DNA of 64,000 nucleotides, from positions 62,001 to 126,000 of the forward strand of contig JALHNH010000014.1 of the NCBI GenBank assembly GCA_022843625.1, given 5' to 3'. The DNA is from Bryobacter sp. (GTDB taxonomy: Bacteria > Acidobacteriota > Terriglobia > Bryobacterales > Bryobacteraceae). The notes beneath the pieces are model-generated. The model worked only from the letters and a program-made list of their open reading frames with translations. It did no database searches and was not told where the DNA came from. Within the stretch, counting starts at the first letter, position 1. Each line of letters starts with the position of its first letter. Below, piece by piece: positions 1 to 9,819 of the stretch. The translations under genes and the position numbers were made by a program.

Positions 1-675
1 ATTGAAGCCGCCCGAAATACGCGATCGCCGCACATACTTCTTTCTATCGTTATCGCCCTAGGCACTGGTATGCGAGCCGGTGAAATCCGTCACCTGCACT
101 GGGGCGACTTGAATTTTGAAAAATCGTATCTGACGGTAGGAAAGAGCAAAACCGATGCAGGTGAAGGAAGAACAATTCCGTTGAACCCTGATGTGCAGAA
201 CGCGCTCCTTGAGCATCGAGAGTGGTTCGTGGCACGGTTTGGGATCGCCGATCCGAATTGGTACATTTTCCCGACAGGCCGGTCAAACAAGCTGGATCCA
301 ACTCGGCCGGTCACTACTTTAAAGACCGGGTGGTCCAACGTGCGTAAACGCGCAGGTGTGACGGGCCGCCTACACGATACGCGTCACACATTCATTACCG
401 AACTTGCCGAAAGCGGGGCTGGAGATCAGACGATCATGGATCTCGCAGGTCACGTCAGTCCTCAGATGGTGAAGAACTACAGCCATATTCGAATGGAGAC
501 AAAGCGGGACGCGGTGGGGAAAGTCTGGCTGAAGCAGAGGAGTGCTGTCAGTGAACCCATGCTTCTGGAACCACAGAGACAAGACAACCGACGCCAAGTC
601 GAAGCTGAGTTACGAACGAAAGCGAAGGGTTCAACCGGTCGCAGCGAAGGCTCGCCGACCGAAAGTGAAGACTGA
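1..675 (+). CDS. Tyrosine recombinase/phage integrase, C-terminal catalytic part (5'-truncated by window edge)
   Basis: The frame is open from base 1, so the N-terminal DNA-binding part lies to the left of the window. The visible 224 residues are the catalytic domain of a tyrosine recombinase. They show the first catalytic Arg in GMRAGEI, a Lys-bearing beta-hairpin (VGKSKTDAGEGR), the HDTRH box, a second His in LAGHVS, and the nucleophilic Tyr in VKNYSHI. The last ~55 residues are a basic, low-complexity tail. The enzyme cuts and rejoins DNA at an attachment site. It ends about 420 bases from the 3' end of a tRNA-Asn gene transcribed toward it, which is the usual placement of an island integrase next to its tRNA target. 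Which element it moves cannot be seen, because that DNA is off the left edge. Confidence 0.92.
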   Translation: MEAARNTRSPHILLSIVIALGTGMRAGEIRHLHWGDLNFEKSYLTVGKSKTDAGEGRTIPLNPDVQNALLEHREWFVARFGIADPNWYIFPTGRSNKLDPTRPVTTLKTGWSNVRKRAGVTGRLHDTRHTFITELAESGAGDQTIMDLAGHVSPQMVKNYSHIRMETKRDAVGKVWLKQRSAVSEPMLLEPQRQDNRRQVEAELRTKAKGSTGRSEGSPTESED

Positions 676-1092
676 CCTATAGCTCCTGTAGCCGACCAGC
701 GCTTTGCCCCACATTTCGTCGGCCAAAACAGTCCAGGTTGTTTCGCTTCGTCAGACGCGTGGGAAGAAGCGCATGTGATCTCCACGCGTGTGCTGCAATT
801 CGACAACGGGTCTCGTCAACTGCACTGCATTTTGGGGGAACAAGAAACCATCGCGGCGACTGACACAAGCGACAGTGATTTGGTCCGGTCATCATTAGCA
901 CCTAACGGCGACTGAAGACAGACATACACGCCTTCATGTCACTGGCAAATTGCCGCTACCTGCTCAAACGGATCCACGATTTGGATCCATTTGTACTCAT
1001 GTTGAAGGAGTGTCCCTACAAAAGTCCCTACAGTCGTCATTTTTTAAGGGAGGAGGGAAGGGAGGGATGGTCGCTAAGACCTTGAAAAGATT
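676..1092. other. Non-coding stretch between integrase and tRNA-Asn
   Basis: About 420 bases with no convincing gene. The short open frames here have no homology I recognise, and one runs straight into the tRNA. The right part holds a pair of 9-base direct repeats (1012-1032) and a purine-rich run (about 1047-1070). This is where the recombinase core and arm sites of an integrated element would be expected, but no attachment site can be proved without the other end of the element. Confidence 0.5.
1012..1032. repeat. Tandem 9-bp direct repeat GTCCCTACA near tRNA 3' end
   Basis: GTCCCTACA occurs at 1012-1020 and again at 1024-1032 with three bases between. It sits 60 bases from the 3' end of tRNA-Asn and downstream of the integrase. 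Short direct repeats like this are typical arm-type binding sites for tyrosine recombinases or their directionality factors. That role is inferred from position only. Confidence 0.4.
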
Positions 1093-1167
<75 letters not shown>

Positions 1168-1181
1168 ACGCTGACTTTTCT

Positions 1182-1211
1182 ATTACAGCAAACGCGTCTC
1201 TTGGCTGTCAA
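1182..1211 (-). promoter_or_regulatory. Sigma-70-type promoter for tRNA-Asn
   Basis: On the minus strand there is a perfect -35 TTGACA (1211-1206), an 18-base spacer and a -10 TGTAAT (1187-1182). A start about 7 bases later would lie a few bases upstream of the mature tRNA 5' end at 1167. It sits in the gap between the sulfatase stop and the tRNA. Confidence 0.6.
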
Positions 1212-1231
1212 GACTCAGTTCACTTCAGCTT

Positions 1232-2776
1232 TTATGGAACGGCCTTTTGAAGGCTCTCAAAGGGCAATACACCACACCGCTGAGCCCACGAATCATAGAT
1301 CTTCGTTAGAGCTTTCACCCTGGCAGGATTGGCTTTCGCCAGATCTCTGGTTTCGGTGCGATCCGCTTGAAGATCGTATAACTCCCAGGGACCTTTAAAC
1401 TGCGCAACCAGCTTCCACTTTCCTTGCCTTACAGCTCGATTGCCTTCATGTTCCCAACAGAGGTAAGGATGCTCGGCTCGCTTCCTGCCTTGAAACACCG
1501 GCAGGAGTGATCGTCCTTCGAGCGGAGTGATGGGTCGGTTCTTGAAGGTGCGTGGATACGGTGTTCCACCCGCATCCAGGCACGTCGCCATGATGTCCAT
1601 CAAGTGCCCAGGCTGGTGGGTGATCTTGCCACCATCCTTGATGCCCTGTGGCCAGTGTGCAATCAACGGCGTGGCAATTCCACCCTCATGCACCCAATGC
1701 TTGTAGCGCCGGAACGGCGTGTTGCTGGCGTTGGCCCAGGGAGGGCCATAACTGAGAAAAGAATCAGGCCCGCCTGCAGGCACCCCGTGCTTGCCCCGGT
1801 CGATTACCTCGGCACAACCACCGTTGTCGGCCAAAAACAAAATCAGTGTATTTTGTTCTTGCCCGAGTTCTTTGACCTTGTCGAGGATGCGCCCGATGTT
1901 TTGATCCATACGGTCAATCTGAGCCGCATAGACTGCCATCAAAAGATCCTGATTGTCTTTGTCCTTTACCTGATCCCAGGGCGGGACATCAGACTCTCGA
2001 TCCGTGATGGGCCAGCGCTTGTCCACCACTCCAAGCTCAATCATGCGGGCGTGACGGCGCTTGCGGAGCTCATCCCAACCGATCTTGTATTTGCCCCGGT
2101 ATTTCGCAATATCCTCAGGCAGTGCGTGCAATGGCCAGTGTGGGCTGGTGAATGCCGTGTACAGGAGGAACGGCTTCGGCCTGCGCCCGTTCTGATCGAG
2201 AAATTTTACAGCGTGATCGGTGAACAGATCGGTCAGATAGAAGCTGTCGTCCTTTGGGATGATCGGCTTGTCTTCGTCCACTAATGGACGCGCTTGGTTT
2301 ACGCGGTAGAAATTGCTCGACCCGCTGACAAGGCCGAAATAGCGGTCAAAGCCCCGGTCCTTGGGCCAATGAGGTTTCTTTTCGCCCACGTGCCACTTGC
2401 CGGTCATCAGCGTGGTGTAACCACCTTCCCGCAGCACCTCACCAATCGTGACGCACTGGTCGTTCAGATAACCCTGGTAGGCAGGCCGTCCCCGGTCGTT
2501 TACCATGTGCCCGATACCGGCCTGATGCGCGTAGAGCCCCGTCAGAAGCGATGCTCTCGTCGGGCAGCATCTTGCATTGTTGCAGAACTGGGTAAAGCGA
2601 AGTCCACCTTGTGCCAGCCGGTCGAGGTTCGGCGTCGCAATCTCCGAACCGTAACAACCGATGTCGGAGAAGCCCATATCGTCAGCCATCATCAGGATGA
2701 TGTTGGGCTTCCTGGCCTGAGTTGCAGCAGCCAGGCCAGGAAGCGAAAGCATGCTTCTGCGGGTGAATTGCGTCAT
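1232..2776 (-). CDS. Sulfatase (arylsulfatase family, CxPxR type)
   Basis: A 514-residue type I sulfatase, which hydrolyses sulfate esters, here probably on a glycan outside the cytoplasm. The N-terminus has a twin-Arg-like leader (RRSMLSLPGLAAA, residues 6-18). The mature part opens with the metal-binding Asp pair (D32, D33 in MMADDMG). The active-site motif CCPTR at residues 70-74 fits C-x-P-x-R, so C70 would be converted to formylglycine, which requires a maturation enzyme not seen here. TGKWHVG supplies the conserved Lys/His. Length is normal for the family. It lies 7 bases downstream of the Gfo/Idh gene on the same strand, so the two probably form an operon. The substrate cannot be told from sequence. 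Confidence 0.93.
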   Translation of the reverse strand: MTQFTRRSMLSLPGLAAATQARKPNIILMMADDMGFSDIGCYGSEIATPNLDRLAQGGLRFTQFCNNARCCPTRASLLTGLYAHQAGIGHMVNDRGRPAYQGYLNDQCVTIGEVLREGGYTTLMTGKWHVGEKKPHWPKDRGFDRYFGLVSGSSNFYRVNQARPLVDEDKPIIPKDDSFYLTDLFTDHAVKFLDQNGRRPKPFLLYTAFTSPHWPLHALPEDIAKYRGKYKIGWDELRKRRHARMIELGVVDKRWPITDRESDVPPWDQVKDKDNQDLLMAVYAAQIDRMDQNIGRILDKVKELGQEQNTLILFLADNGGCAEVIDRGKHGVPAGGPDSFLSYGPPWANASNTPFRRYKHWVHEGGIATPLIAHWPQGIKDGGKITHQPGHLMDIMATCLDAGGTPYPRTFKNRPITPLEGRSLLPVFQGRKRAEHPYLCWEHEGNRAVRQGKWKLVAQFKGPWELYDLQADRTETRDLAKANPARVKALTKIYDSWAQRCGVLPFESLQKAVP

Positions 2777-2783
2777 AGCAAAT

Positions 2784-4310
2784 CTAGAGTTTCAATTCCC
2801 AACCGGGCCGGAAGTTGGGCTTGACCAGCTTGTTGGCGGCAACGCTGTTGGTGAAGCGAAGCAACTTGCTGTCCCATTCGAGCTTGCCGGGCACCTGGAA
2901 AGCGAGTGCGGCAAGAGCGAGCCACTCTGCGTAGGGGCCAGAAATGCCGAAGTGCGAGCAGGCCGGATCGCCGCCTTTGGCAGCTCGGATCCAATCCGCC
3001 ATATGCCCGGGCGAGCGGGTGAGCACCTGCGGAGGCAGTACATATTCAGCCCATCGAGCAGCAGGCAGCAGCCAGACACCTTCACCGCGTTCTACTGTTG
3101 CCATGATGCCTTTGGTGCCGATAAAAACTGCACCGTTGCCAGTAAGCAGGCCCTTGGCAGGCCCGCCACGATCGCCACCAAACACTCTCACCCCGGGGCC
3201 GCCAGCACCCATGCGCGGAGCCCCCGGCTGCGGTGCAGGACGAGGCCCGGAAGGCAGCCCGCCCTCACGCCGGCCACCACCCATCGGACGTCCCTTCGAA
3301 GTCAAATTGTTAGGCGGAGGCAGAATCGTTTCATTCTCCATCCCAGGCACACGATAGACGTCAGGATCGGTGCTGCGTGCCGAGTCATGATAGAACACCT
3401 TCACCGGCGGCATATCACCACGTGAGGGGAAGTCCAGACGAATCACTGCGCGATCCGGGAACGTGATCTTGCTGGGGTTGGTTTGAGAAACGCTCTCAAT
3501 GCTGGTGGGGGCACCCAGCATCAGTGCGTGGTGAACGGGACCAGCAGTATGCGTTGCCCAGTTGCCGATTTGACCAGTTCCAAAATCGTAGAAACCGCGC
3601 CAGTTGTATGGGACGTAATCAGGACTGAAAGCGCGCATGGGGGCATTCCCAAGCCAGGCTTGCCAGTCGAGATTGGCGGGCACGCTCGCTTCAGGCGGCG
3701 GGGCCTTCAACCCCGTTGGGTGAGTGCCGGGAGTGACACAAACATGTACCTCGGTAACATCACCGATTTCTCCAGACCAGACAATTTCGGCAGCAGTGCG
3801 ATGAGACTCATGCGAATAGCCCTGATTGCCCATCTGCGTTGCAACCTTGTACTTCACCGCAGCATCGGCAAGCAGGCGTGCTTCCCAGACGGTTCGCGTC
3901 AGCGGCTTCTCGAGGTATACGTGCTTACCTCGCTGCATGCAGGCCAGCGCAACGGTGGCATGCATAAAATCAGGGATCGCAATCGTGCACGCATCGATGT
4001 TCTTGCCTTCTTTGTCGAGCATGACCCTGAAGTCACGGTAAAGCGGTGCCTTCTCGAACTTCTTCAGGTTCGCAGCACCCCGATCCAGATCGACATCACA
4101 CATGGCAACGATGTTTTCGGTCTGGGCGGCCTGGTTGAGGATCACTCCTCCCTGCCCTCCGCAACCGATGGCTGCTACATTGAGCTTGCTGTAGAAAGGC
4201 TTGTAGCCGAGAGCTCGAAGTGAGGGCACACTGCTAAAACCAGCAGCAGGTACTGCGCTGGTCAAAAGGGCGCCGTAGAAGAAATATCGTCTGGAGATGG
4301 AATCGCTCAT
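2784..4310 (-). CDS. Gfo/Idh/MocA-family NAD(P)-dependent oxidoreductase, exported type
   Basis: A 508-residue sugar/inositol dehydrogenase-like protein. The Rossmann motif AAIGCGGQGG lies soon after the leader, and the family motif YLEKPLTR carries the catalytic Lys. The C-terminal alpha/beta domain holds WRGFYDFGTGQIGNWATHT. The leader SRRYFFYGALLTSAVPAA looks twin-Arg-like, so the enzyme may be exported with its cofactor. An ATG 96 bases upstream is in frame, but the ATG at 4310 has AGG 7 bases away and places the leader at the N-terminus, so I choose it. A Gly/Pro/Arg-rich insertion (about 3150-3310) interrupts the C-terminal domain. The gene is upstream of, and probably co-transcribed with, the sulfatase. 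Substrate unknown. Confidence 0.9.
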   Translation of the reverse strand: MSDSISRRYFFYGALLTSAVPAAGFSSVPSLRALGYKPFYSKLNVAAIGCGGQGGVILNQAAQTENIVAMCDVDLDRGAANLKKFEKAPLYRDFRVMLDKEGKNIDACTIAIPDFMHATVALACMQRGKHVYLEKPLTRTVWEARLLADAAVKYKVATQMGNQGYSHESHRTAAEIVWSGEIGDVTEVHVCVTPGTHPTGLKAPPPEASVPANLDWQAWLGNAPMRAFSPDYVPYNWRGFYDFGTGQIGNWATHTAGPVHHALMLGAPTSIESVSQTNPSKITFPDRAVIRLDFPSRGDMPPVKVFYHDSARSTDPDVYRVPGMENETILPPPNNLTSKGRPMGGGRREGGLPSGPRPAPQPGAPRMGAGGPGVRVFGGDRGGPAKGLLTGNGAVFIGTKGIMATVERGEGVWLLPAARWAEYVLPPQVLTRSPGHMADWIRAAKGGDPACSHFGISGPYAEWLALAALAFQVPGKLEWDSKLLRFTNSVAANKLVKPNFRPGWELKL

Positions 4311-4426
4311 AAGTTTGCCTGAAAGAGATCTCATCATATTACGGCTGCCCTTGAAAGGTATAGAATCGACAACGGCGGAGCGAACTCTGTAGGAACTCCG
4401 CGACACTTCATCAAGGATTTACCTCA

Positions 4427-5947
4427 ATGTCCACCCACCAATCCAGCCTCGGCGGCATGCAGATCAACCTCAAACATCGCTACGAAAACTACATCGGCGG
4501 CGAATGGGTTGCGCCGCTCTCCCAAAGCTATTTTGAAAACACCACCTCCGTCACCGGTAAAGTGCTGTGCGAAATCCCACGCTCCAACGCCGCAGACATC
4601 GATCGTGCGCTCGACGCGGCACACGCTGCCCGCCGCGCCTGGGGTAAGACCTCTGTCGCCAAACGCGCCCGCATCCTCGAACAGATTGCAGAGCGCATGG
4701 AACAAAATCTTGAGATGCTCGCAACGGTTGAGACTTGGGATAACGGCAAACCCATCCGCGAAACCATGGCTGCAGACCTTCCTTTGGCAATCGATCACTT
4801 CCGCTACTTCGCAGGAGCTATCCGTGCACAGGAAGGGTCCATCTCGGAGCTCGACGAACACACAGTCGCTTATCATTACCACGAGCCCCTCGGTGTAGTC
4901 GCTCAGATCATCCCCTGGAACTTCCCGATCCTGATGGCCACCTGGAAGCTCGCCCCAGCTCTTGCCGCAGGCAACTGCATCGTGCTCAAGCCGGCCGAAC
5001 AGACGCCATTATCCATTCTGGTCTGGATGGAACTCATCGGCGACCTGCTTCCTCCTGGCGTCTTAAACATCGTCAACGGCTTTGGCCTTGAAGCGGGCAA
5101 GCCTCTGGCATCCAGTTCCCGCATCGCAAAGGTAGCCTTCACGGGCGAGACCACCACCGGTCGCCTGATCATGCAGTACGCATCGCAGAACCTGATCCCG
5201 GTAACGCTCGAACTCGGCGGCAAGAGCCCCAACATTTTCTTTGAAGATGTCATGAGCAAAGACGATGCCTATCTCAACAAAGCCATCGAGGGCTTCGTAC
5301 TCTTCGCTCTCAACCAGGGAGAAGTCTGCACCTGCCCATCGCGAGCGCTCATCCACGAGTCCATCTATGATCGCTTCATGGAGAAAGTACTTCCACGAGT
5401 GAAGGCAATCCGCCAGGGTAATCCGCTCTCTTCAGACACCATGCTTGGAGCACAAGCCTCCAGCGAGCAGCTGGAAAAAATCCTCTCCTACATTGACATC
5501 GGCAAGCAGGAAGGTGCCGAAATCCTCACCGGTGGCAGCCGCGCAGTATTCGAAGGTGAGATGGCCGGTGGCTATTACATCCAGCCGACCGTCTTCAAGG
5601 GCCACAACAAGATGCGTATCTTCCAGGAAGAAATCTTTGGCCCTGTCGTCAGCGTCACAACTTTCAAGGACGATGAAGAGGCGCTGGCTTTGGCCAACGA
5701 CACACTCTACGGTCTCGGTGCAGGCGTCTGGACTCGAGACATGAACCGCGCCTATCATTTCGGCCGCGAGATCCAAGCGGGACGCGTCTGGACCAACTGC
5801 TACCACCTCTACCCGGCGCACGCCGCCTTTGGTGGCTATAAGCAATCGGGCGTCGGCCGTGAGAACCACAGCATGATGCTCGACCATTACCAGCAGACCA
5901 AGAACCAGCTGGTCAGCTACGACCCCAATGCAATGGGCTTCTTCTAA
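4427..5947 (+). CDS. NAD(P)-dependent aldehyde dehydrogenase, AldB/ExaC (acetaldehyde) type
   Basis: A 506-residue aldehyde dehydrogenase that oxidises an aldehyde to the acid. The general base E262 lies in LELGGKSPN. The nucleophile C301 lies in [11 protein letters not shown], a form typical of the AldB/ExaC/AcoD branch that handles acetaldehyde and similar short aldehydes. The coenzyme-binding segment QIIPWNFP is present, and the C-terminus [14 protein letters not shown] is complete. Length is normal. It is divergent from the Gfo/Idh gene with about 115 bases of shared promoter region, and 4 bases upstream of a DUF779 gene, a pairing seen repeatedly for this branch. The exact substrate is inferred, not proved. 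Confidence 0.93.
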   Translation: MSTHQSSLGGMQINLKHRYENYIGGEWVAPLSQSYFENTTSVTGKVLCEIPRSNAADIDRALDAAHAARRAWGKTSVAKRARILEQIAERMEQNLEMLATVETWDNGKPIRETMAADLPLAIDHFRYFAGAIRAQEGSISELDEHTVAYHYHEPLGVVAQIIPWNFPILMATWKLAPALAAGNCIVLKPAEQTPLSILVWMELIGDLLPPGVLNIVNGFGLEAGKPLASSSRIAKVAFTGETTTGRLIMQYASQNLIPVTLELGGKSPNIFFEDVMSKDDAYLNKAIEGFVLFALNQGEVCTCPSRALIHESIYDRFMEKVLPRVKAIRQGNPLSSDTMLGAQASSEQLEKILSYIDIGKQEGAEILTGGSRAVFEGEMAGGYYIQPTVFKGHNKMRIFQEEIFGPVVSVTTFKDDEEALALANDTLYGLGAGVWTRDMNRAYHFGREIQAGRVWTNCYHLYPAHAAFGGYKQSGVGRENHSMMLDHYQQTKNQLVSYDPNAMGFF

Positions 5948-5951
5948 ACCA

Positions 5952-6326
5952 ATGACCATCCCGCTGCAAGTTCTAGCCACAGACTCAGCGCTCGCACTTA
6001 TCGAAAAGCTGAAATCGATACATGGCGATTTACTATTCCATCAATCGGGGGGCTGCTGCGACGGCAGCTCCCCAATGTGCTTCCCTCGCGGCGAGTTCAT
6101 GATCGGTGACAGCGACGTCCAACTCGGCGAAATCGGCGGTACTCCGTTCTACATGAGCAAGAGCCAGTTCGAGTATTGGAAGCACACCGAGCTCACTATC
6201 GATGTCGTTCCTGGCCGCGGCGGTATGTTCTCGCTGGAAGGCCCGGAAGGCCTTCGCTTTCTTACTCGCTCGAGGCTCTTTACCGAGGATGAATACGCGA
6301 TCCTCGAATCTGCCAATCGCGTTTGA
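5952..6326 (+). CDS. DUF779 family protein (partner of aldehyde dehydrogenase)
   Basis: A 124-residue protein of the DUF779 family, recognised by the HQSGGCCDGSSPMCFP segment near the N-terminus, the middle motif GEIGGTPFYMS and the closing part SLEGPEGLRFLTRSR. Its cysteine-rich start could bind metal, but no function is established for the family. It begins 4 bases after the aldehyde dehydrogenase stop. The ATG at 5952 is chosen over one at 5928 because the earlier one would overlap the dehydrogenase and add residues outside the family. The tight coupling suggests a helper or maturation role for the dehydrogenase, which is inference. Confidence 0.85.
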   Translation: MTIPLQVLATDSALALIEKLKSIHGDLLFHQSGGCCDGSSPMCFPRGEFMIGDSDVQLGEIGGTPFYMSKSQFEYWKHTELTIDVVPGRGGMFSLEGPEGLRFLTRSRLFTEDEYAILESANRV

Positions 6327-6423
6327 TCCCTCCCCCCGTTGCATCCGATTTCAAAGCTTGATACAGTTCCCCCTAACTCAGCGCCCGGTCGTGCTGGAGT
6401 TTCTCAGACAAGGGGATTTCGCT

Positions 6424-9400
6424 ATGAAGAATTTTCTGGCCATGTGCACCGCCATTCTTGCGAATGCGGCACTTAGCTATGGACAAGCAGTCTACGGAAG
6501 TATCGTAGGCAGCGTTACAGACAGCACAGGCGCGGTTGTTTCCGGCGCGAAAGTCACCATCACCGATACAGGCCGCGATGTTGTGATGAACACACTTACT
6601 AATGAGTCTGGTAATTTTACGCAACGATTTCTGATCGTTGGCAAATACAAAGTGCGTATCGAAGCTGCCGGCTTCAAATCGATTCTGCAGGACAACGTCG
6701 GAGTTTCGGTCGACACGGAAACTCGTATCGAACTCCAACTACAGGTCGGCGATGTATCGCAAACCCTTGAAGTCAGTGCCGAGGCAGGCATCCTCAAGAC
6801 GGAACGTAGCGACGTGGCAACCACCTGGAGCGAAAAGACGGTCACTAACTTACCAATCCTGAGCCGCCGCTTCACCAACCTGCAATTGATGACTCCCGGC
6901 GTGGTTGCCTTCCCTACCTCGCTTACCGCAGCATCCGCAGAAAACCCCCAGGGATCTTACCGCATGCTCGTCAACGGCCAGAGCTTTGCAGGCACCAGCC
7001 ACCTGCTGGACGGCACAGACAACCACGATGCCGTCCTTGGCTGGATCGTTATCAATCCAACTCTTGAATCGGTAACTGAAGCCAAGATCACCACCGCCAA
7101 TTATGACGCCGAGTTCGGCGTCGCCAGCGCCGGCGTTGTCAGCGCACAAACCAAGTCAGGAACCAATGCCCTGCACGGCAGCGCTTTCTGGTTCCTTCGC
7201 AACGACCACATGCAAGCCCGTAACCCCTTTACTCAGTCGCGGCCCATCCCCAACTCGAATGGCCGCCTCATTCCCCTCACGCAGTGGAACCAGTTTGGTG
7301 CCTCCATCGGCGGCCCGATCCAGAAGAACAAGCTTTTTTACTTCGGTGATTTCCAGGGCACCCGACGCAACACTGGCGGCGGCGCTCTCCTTCGCGTCCC
7401 CACGATGGACGAACGCGCTGGCAACCTCAACAACCTTGGCCTCAACGTCTTCGACCCCGCTACGGGTGCTTCGCCAGCCACGCGTTCGCAGTTTCCGGGT
7501 AACATCATCCCAGCATCGAGACTCTCTCCGCAAGCTGTTGCCCTGCTCAGATTGATCCCGGGCCCGAATAGTGCGGCCAACCTCGATCAGCCCAACTTCG
7601 CATCCTCTGGTGGGGTGAAGTCTGACGACGAAGCCTTCAACACGAGAATTGATCACTACACCACCGACAAGCTTCACATCTTTGGCCGCTACAGCATCCA
7701 ACAATTTCGCGTCGTAGCGCCAGGGTCTTTCGGTCTCGTCGCAGGCGGCCCGGGCCTCGATGCATCCGGTTCTACCAATGCCTATGCGGGCCGGTCCGAC
7801 TCCCGCAACCACTCCGTCGCAGGCGGCTTCGACTATGCAGTGAAGCCGACGCTCCTTACCGACTTCCGCTTCGGATGGTTCCGCTACAAGGTCTTCGGAC
7901 AGCCTAACGGCATCGGCACTGCGCCAGCCAAAGACGCCGGGATTCCTGGCCTTAATGTGGATGACAACTTTAACTCGGGCATGCCTGCCTTCTTCATCAA
8001 TGGCTACGGCAACAACCTCTTCCGTTTCGGCTATGCCCTCGGCGTCAATGGCTGCAATTGCCCGTTGATTCAGGACGAAAGCCAGTATCAGTTCGTCAAT
8101 AACTGGACCAAAATCCAGGGCAACCATACCTTCAAATTTGGGGCCGACATCCGGCATGCCATTAACCTTCGCGTGCCCAGCGACCGTCATCGTTCCGGCG
8201 AGCTAAATTTTGACGCCGCACGCACGCAGGGCCCCACCGGCGGCGGCTCCGGGCTTGCCTCGTTCCTTGTTGGCGATGTGTCCAGATTTGAGCGCTACGT
8301 CTCTAACTCGCTCGATGCTGGCGAGACTCAGAACCGCTGGTTCTTCTTCGCTCAGGATTCCTGGCGCATCACCAAAAAGCTCACCATCAACTACGGACTC
8401 CGCTGGGAAATCTATCGGCCTCAAAGGGTTTCCGGGCCTGGCCAGGGTGGCTTCCTCAACTCGACCACCGGCGAGATCATGGTAGCTGGACAAAACGGTG
8501 TCGGGCTGGATCTAAACGTCACCTCGCCGCTCACCAACTTTGCTCCTCGCCTTGGCATCGCCTATCAGCTCAACCAGAAAACTGTCATTCGCGCCGGCTA
8601 CGGGCGAGGCTACAATCTCGGCGTCTTTGGTTCGATCTTCGGCCACAACGTGACACAGAACCTTCCTGTCCTTGGCATCCAGTCCAACCAGCCCGCGAAT
8701 AATTTTGATTCGGTCTTCACCCTGGGCAGAGGCCCGACGGCTCTCGACCCCCGGCAAATCCTCGAAAGCCAACCGCTCGGGCCAAACGGCAATCGAATGC
8801 TGCCCAATGGCGTTACTGCATTCATGATCACCAACCCTATCCGCTTCCCCACCGTCGATGCCTGGAACTTCACAATCCAGCGTCAACTCCGCGGCAATAT
8901 GTCCGTTGAAGCAGGCTACGTCGGCACTAAAGGCACACACGTTTTCGCCGGCACCGGTGGCGACTACGACCCCAACCAGGCCGACATCAATGGCTTCGGA
9001 ACACTGACAACCAACCAGCGCAAACCTTTCTTTCAGAAGTTCGGTTGGGCTCAGAACCTTCGCTACTACGGTAGCGACGCATCCAACAACTACCACTCCA
9101 TTCAGCTCCGCTTCGACAAACGTTTTGAGGGTGGGCTCTCCGTCATGTCTCACTACACCTTCTCAAAGAACATCGACTACGATGGCACCTACTACCCGCG
9201 CGATGCAAAGCTTGCGCGTGGGGTATCCAACAACAACCGGCCCAACGTGTTCTTCCTCGGTTCACTCTATGAAGTCCCTGTAGGCAAAGGCCGCAAGTTC
9301 ATGGCCAATGGTGGCAAGGTGGCTGACTTCATCGTCGGCGGATGGCAGCTCAATGGCACCTACAACTGGATGAGTGGTCAGCCCTTCACACCCAGCTACC

Positions 9401-9819
9401 GCGATTGCAATGCAGACCGCGACACCGGTTGGTGCCGGCCAGATTTGATTGGCGACTACAGTGTCAGCAACCCCGGCCAACAGGGCTGGTTCAAAACCAC
9501 CTCGGTTCCACTAGTTGCCAACGGACAGGCCGACGGCCCCTGGCAACGTCCACAACGCGCCAGATTTGGGACGGTGGGACGCAACGAAATCTTCGGGCCC
9601 TCGTTTGCGCAAATGGACCTTTCCTTCTTCAAGACCTTCACTATCACCGAAGGAAAAACCATGCAGTTCCGCGCCGAAAGCTTTAACTTCCTGAACCGGA
9701 CCAATCTCGCGAATCCGAACGCGTGCGTGGATTGCCCCGGCACGGCTGGCCGCATCTTCGGAGCTTTCGCAGCCTATGTGCCACGTCAATGGCAGATGGC
9801 TCTCAAGTTCGCGTTTTAG
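6424..9819 (+). CDS. TonB-dependent receptor, Oar-like with N-terminal carboxypeptidase regulatory domain
   Basis: An outer-membrane transporter of 1131 residues. It has a signal peptide (about 1-21), then a carboxypeptidase-regulatory-like beta domain starting at GSIVGSVTDSTGAVVSGAKV. A plug region (LPILSRRFTNLQLMTPGV) comes next, followed by a long beta-barrel ending in aromatic-rich MALKFAF, a typical last strand. The ATG at 6424 is preceded by AAGGGGA at good spacing. An in-frame start at 6202 would overlap DUF779 and lacks a signal peptide. No SusD gene is adjacent, as usual in Acidobacteriota. The ligand is not predictable. Its stop overlaps the stop of the convergent CRTAC1 gene by 4 bases. 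Confidence 0.93.
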   Translation: MKNFLAMCTAILANAALSYGQAVYGSIVGSVTDSTGAVVSGAKVTITDTGRDVVMNTLTNESGNFTQRFLIVGKYKVRIEAAGFKSILQDNVGVSVDTETRIELQLQVGDVSQTLEVSAEAGILKTERSDVATTWSEKTVTNLPILSRRFTNLQLMTPGVVAFPTSLTAASAENPQGSYRMLVNGQSFAGTSHLLDGTDNHDAVLGWIVINPTLESVTEAKITTANYDAEFGVASAGVVSAQTKSGTNALHGSAFWFLRNDHMQARNPFTQSRPIPNSNGRLIPLTQWNQFGASIGGPIQKNKLFYFGDFQGTRRNTGGGALLRVPTMDERAGNLNNLGLNVFDPATGASPATRSQFPGNIIPASRLSPQAVALLRLIPGPNSAANLDQPNFASSGGVKSDDEAFNTRIDHYTTDKLHIFGRYSIQQFRVVAPGSFGLVAGGPGLDASGSTNAYAGRSDSRNHSVAGGFDYAVKPTLLTDFRFGWFRYKVFGQPNGIGTAPAKDAGIPGLNVDDNFNSGMPAFFINGYGNNLFRFGYALGVNGCNCPLIQDESQYQFVNNWTKIQGNHTFKFGADIRHAINLRVPSDRHRSGELNFDAARTQGPTGGGSGLASFLVGDVSRFERYVSNSLDAGETQNRWFFFAQDSWRITKKLTINYGLRWEIYRPQRVSGPGQGGFLNSTTGEIMVAGQNGVGLDLNVTSPLTNFAPRLGIAYQLNQKTVIRAGYGRGYNLGVFGSIFGHNVTQNLPVLGIQSNQPANNFDSVFTLGRGPTALDPRQILESQPLGPNGNRMLPNGVTAFMITNPIRFPTVDAWNFTIQRQLRGNMSVEAGYVGTKGTHVFAGTGGDYDPNQADINGFGTLTTNQRKPFFQKFGWAQNLRYYGSDASNNYHSIQLRFDKRFEGGLSVMSHYTFSKNIDYDGTYYPRDAKLARGVSNNNRPNVFFLGSLYEVPVGKGRKFMANGGKVADFIVGGWQLNGTYNWMSGQPFTPSYRDCNADRDTGWCRPDLIGDYSVSNPGQQGWFKTTSVPLVANGQADGPWQRPQRARFGTVGRNEIFGPSFAQMDLSFFKTFTITEGKTMQFRAESFNFLNRTNLANPNACVDCPGTAGRIFGAFAAYVPRQWQMALKFAF

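Noticed and set aside
3483-4223. 246-codon plus-strand frame antisense to the Gfo/Idh gene
   Set aside because: The opposite strand carries clear Gfo/Idh motifs throughout; this frame shows none.
7156-8190. 344-codon minus-strand frame inside the first TonB-dependent receptor
   Set aside because: Shadow of the real gene; no ribosome site, no motif, and composition typical of antisense reading.
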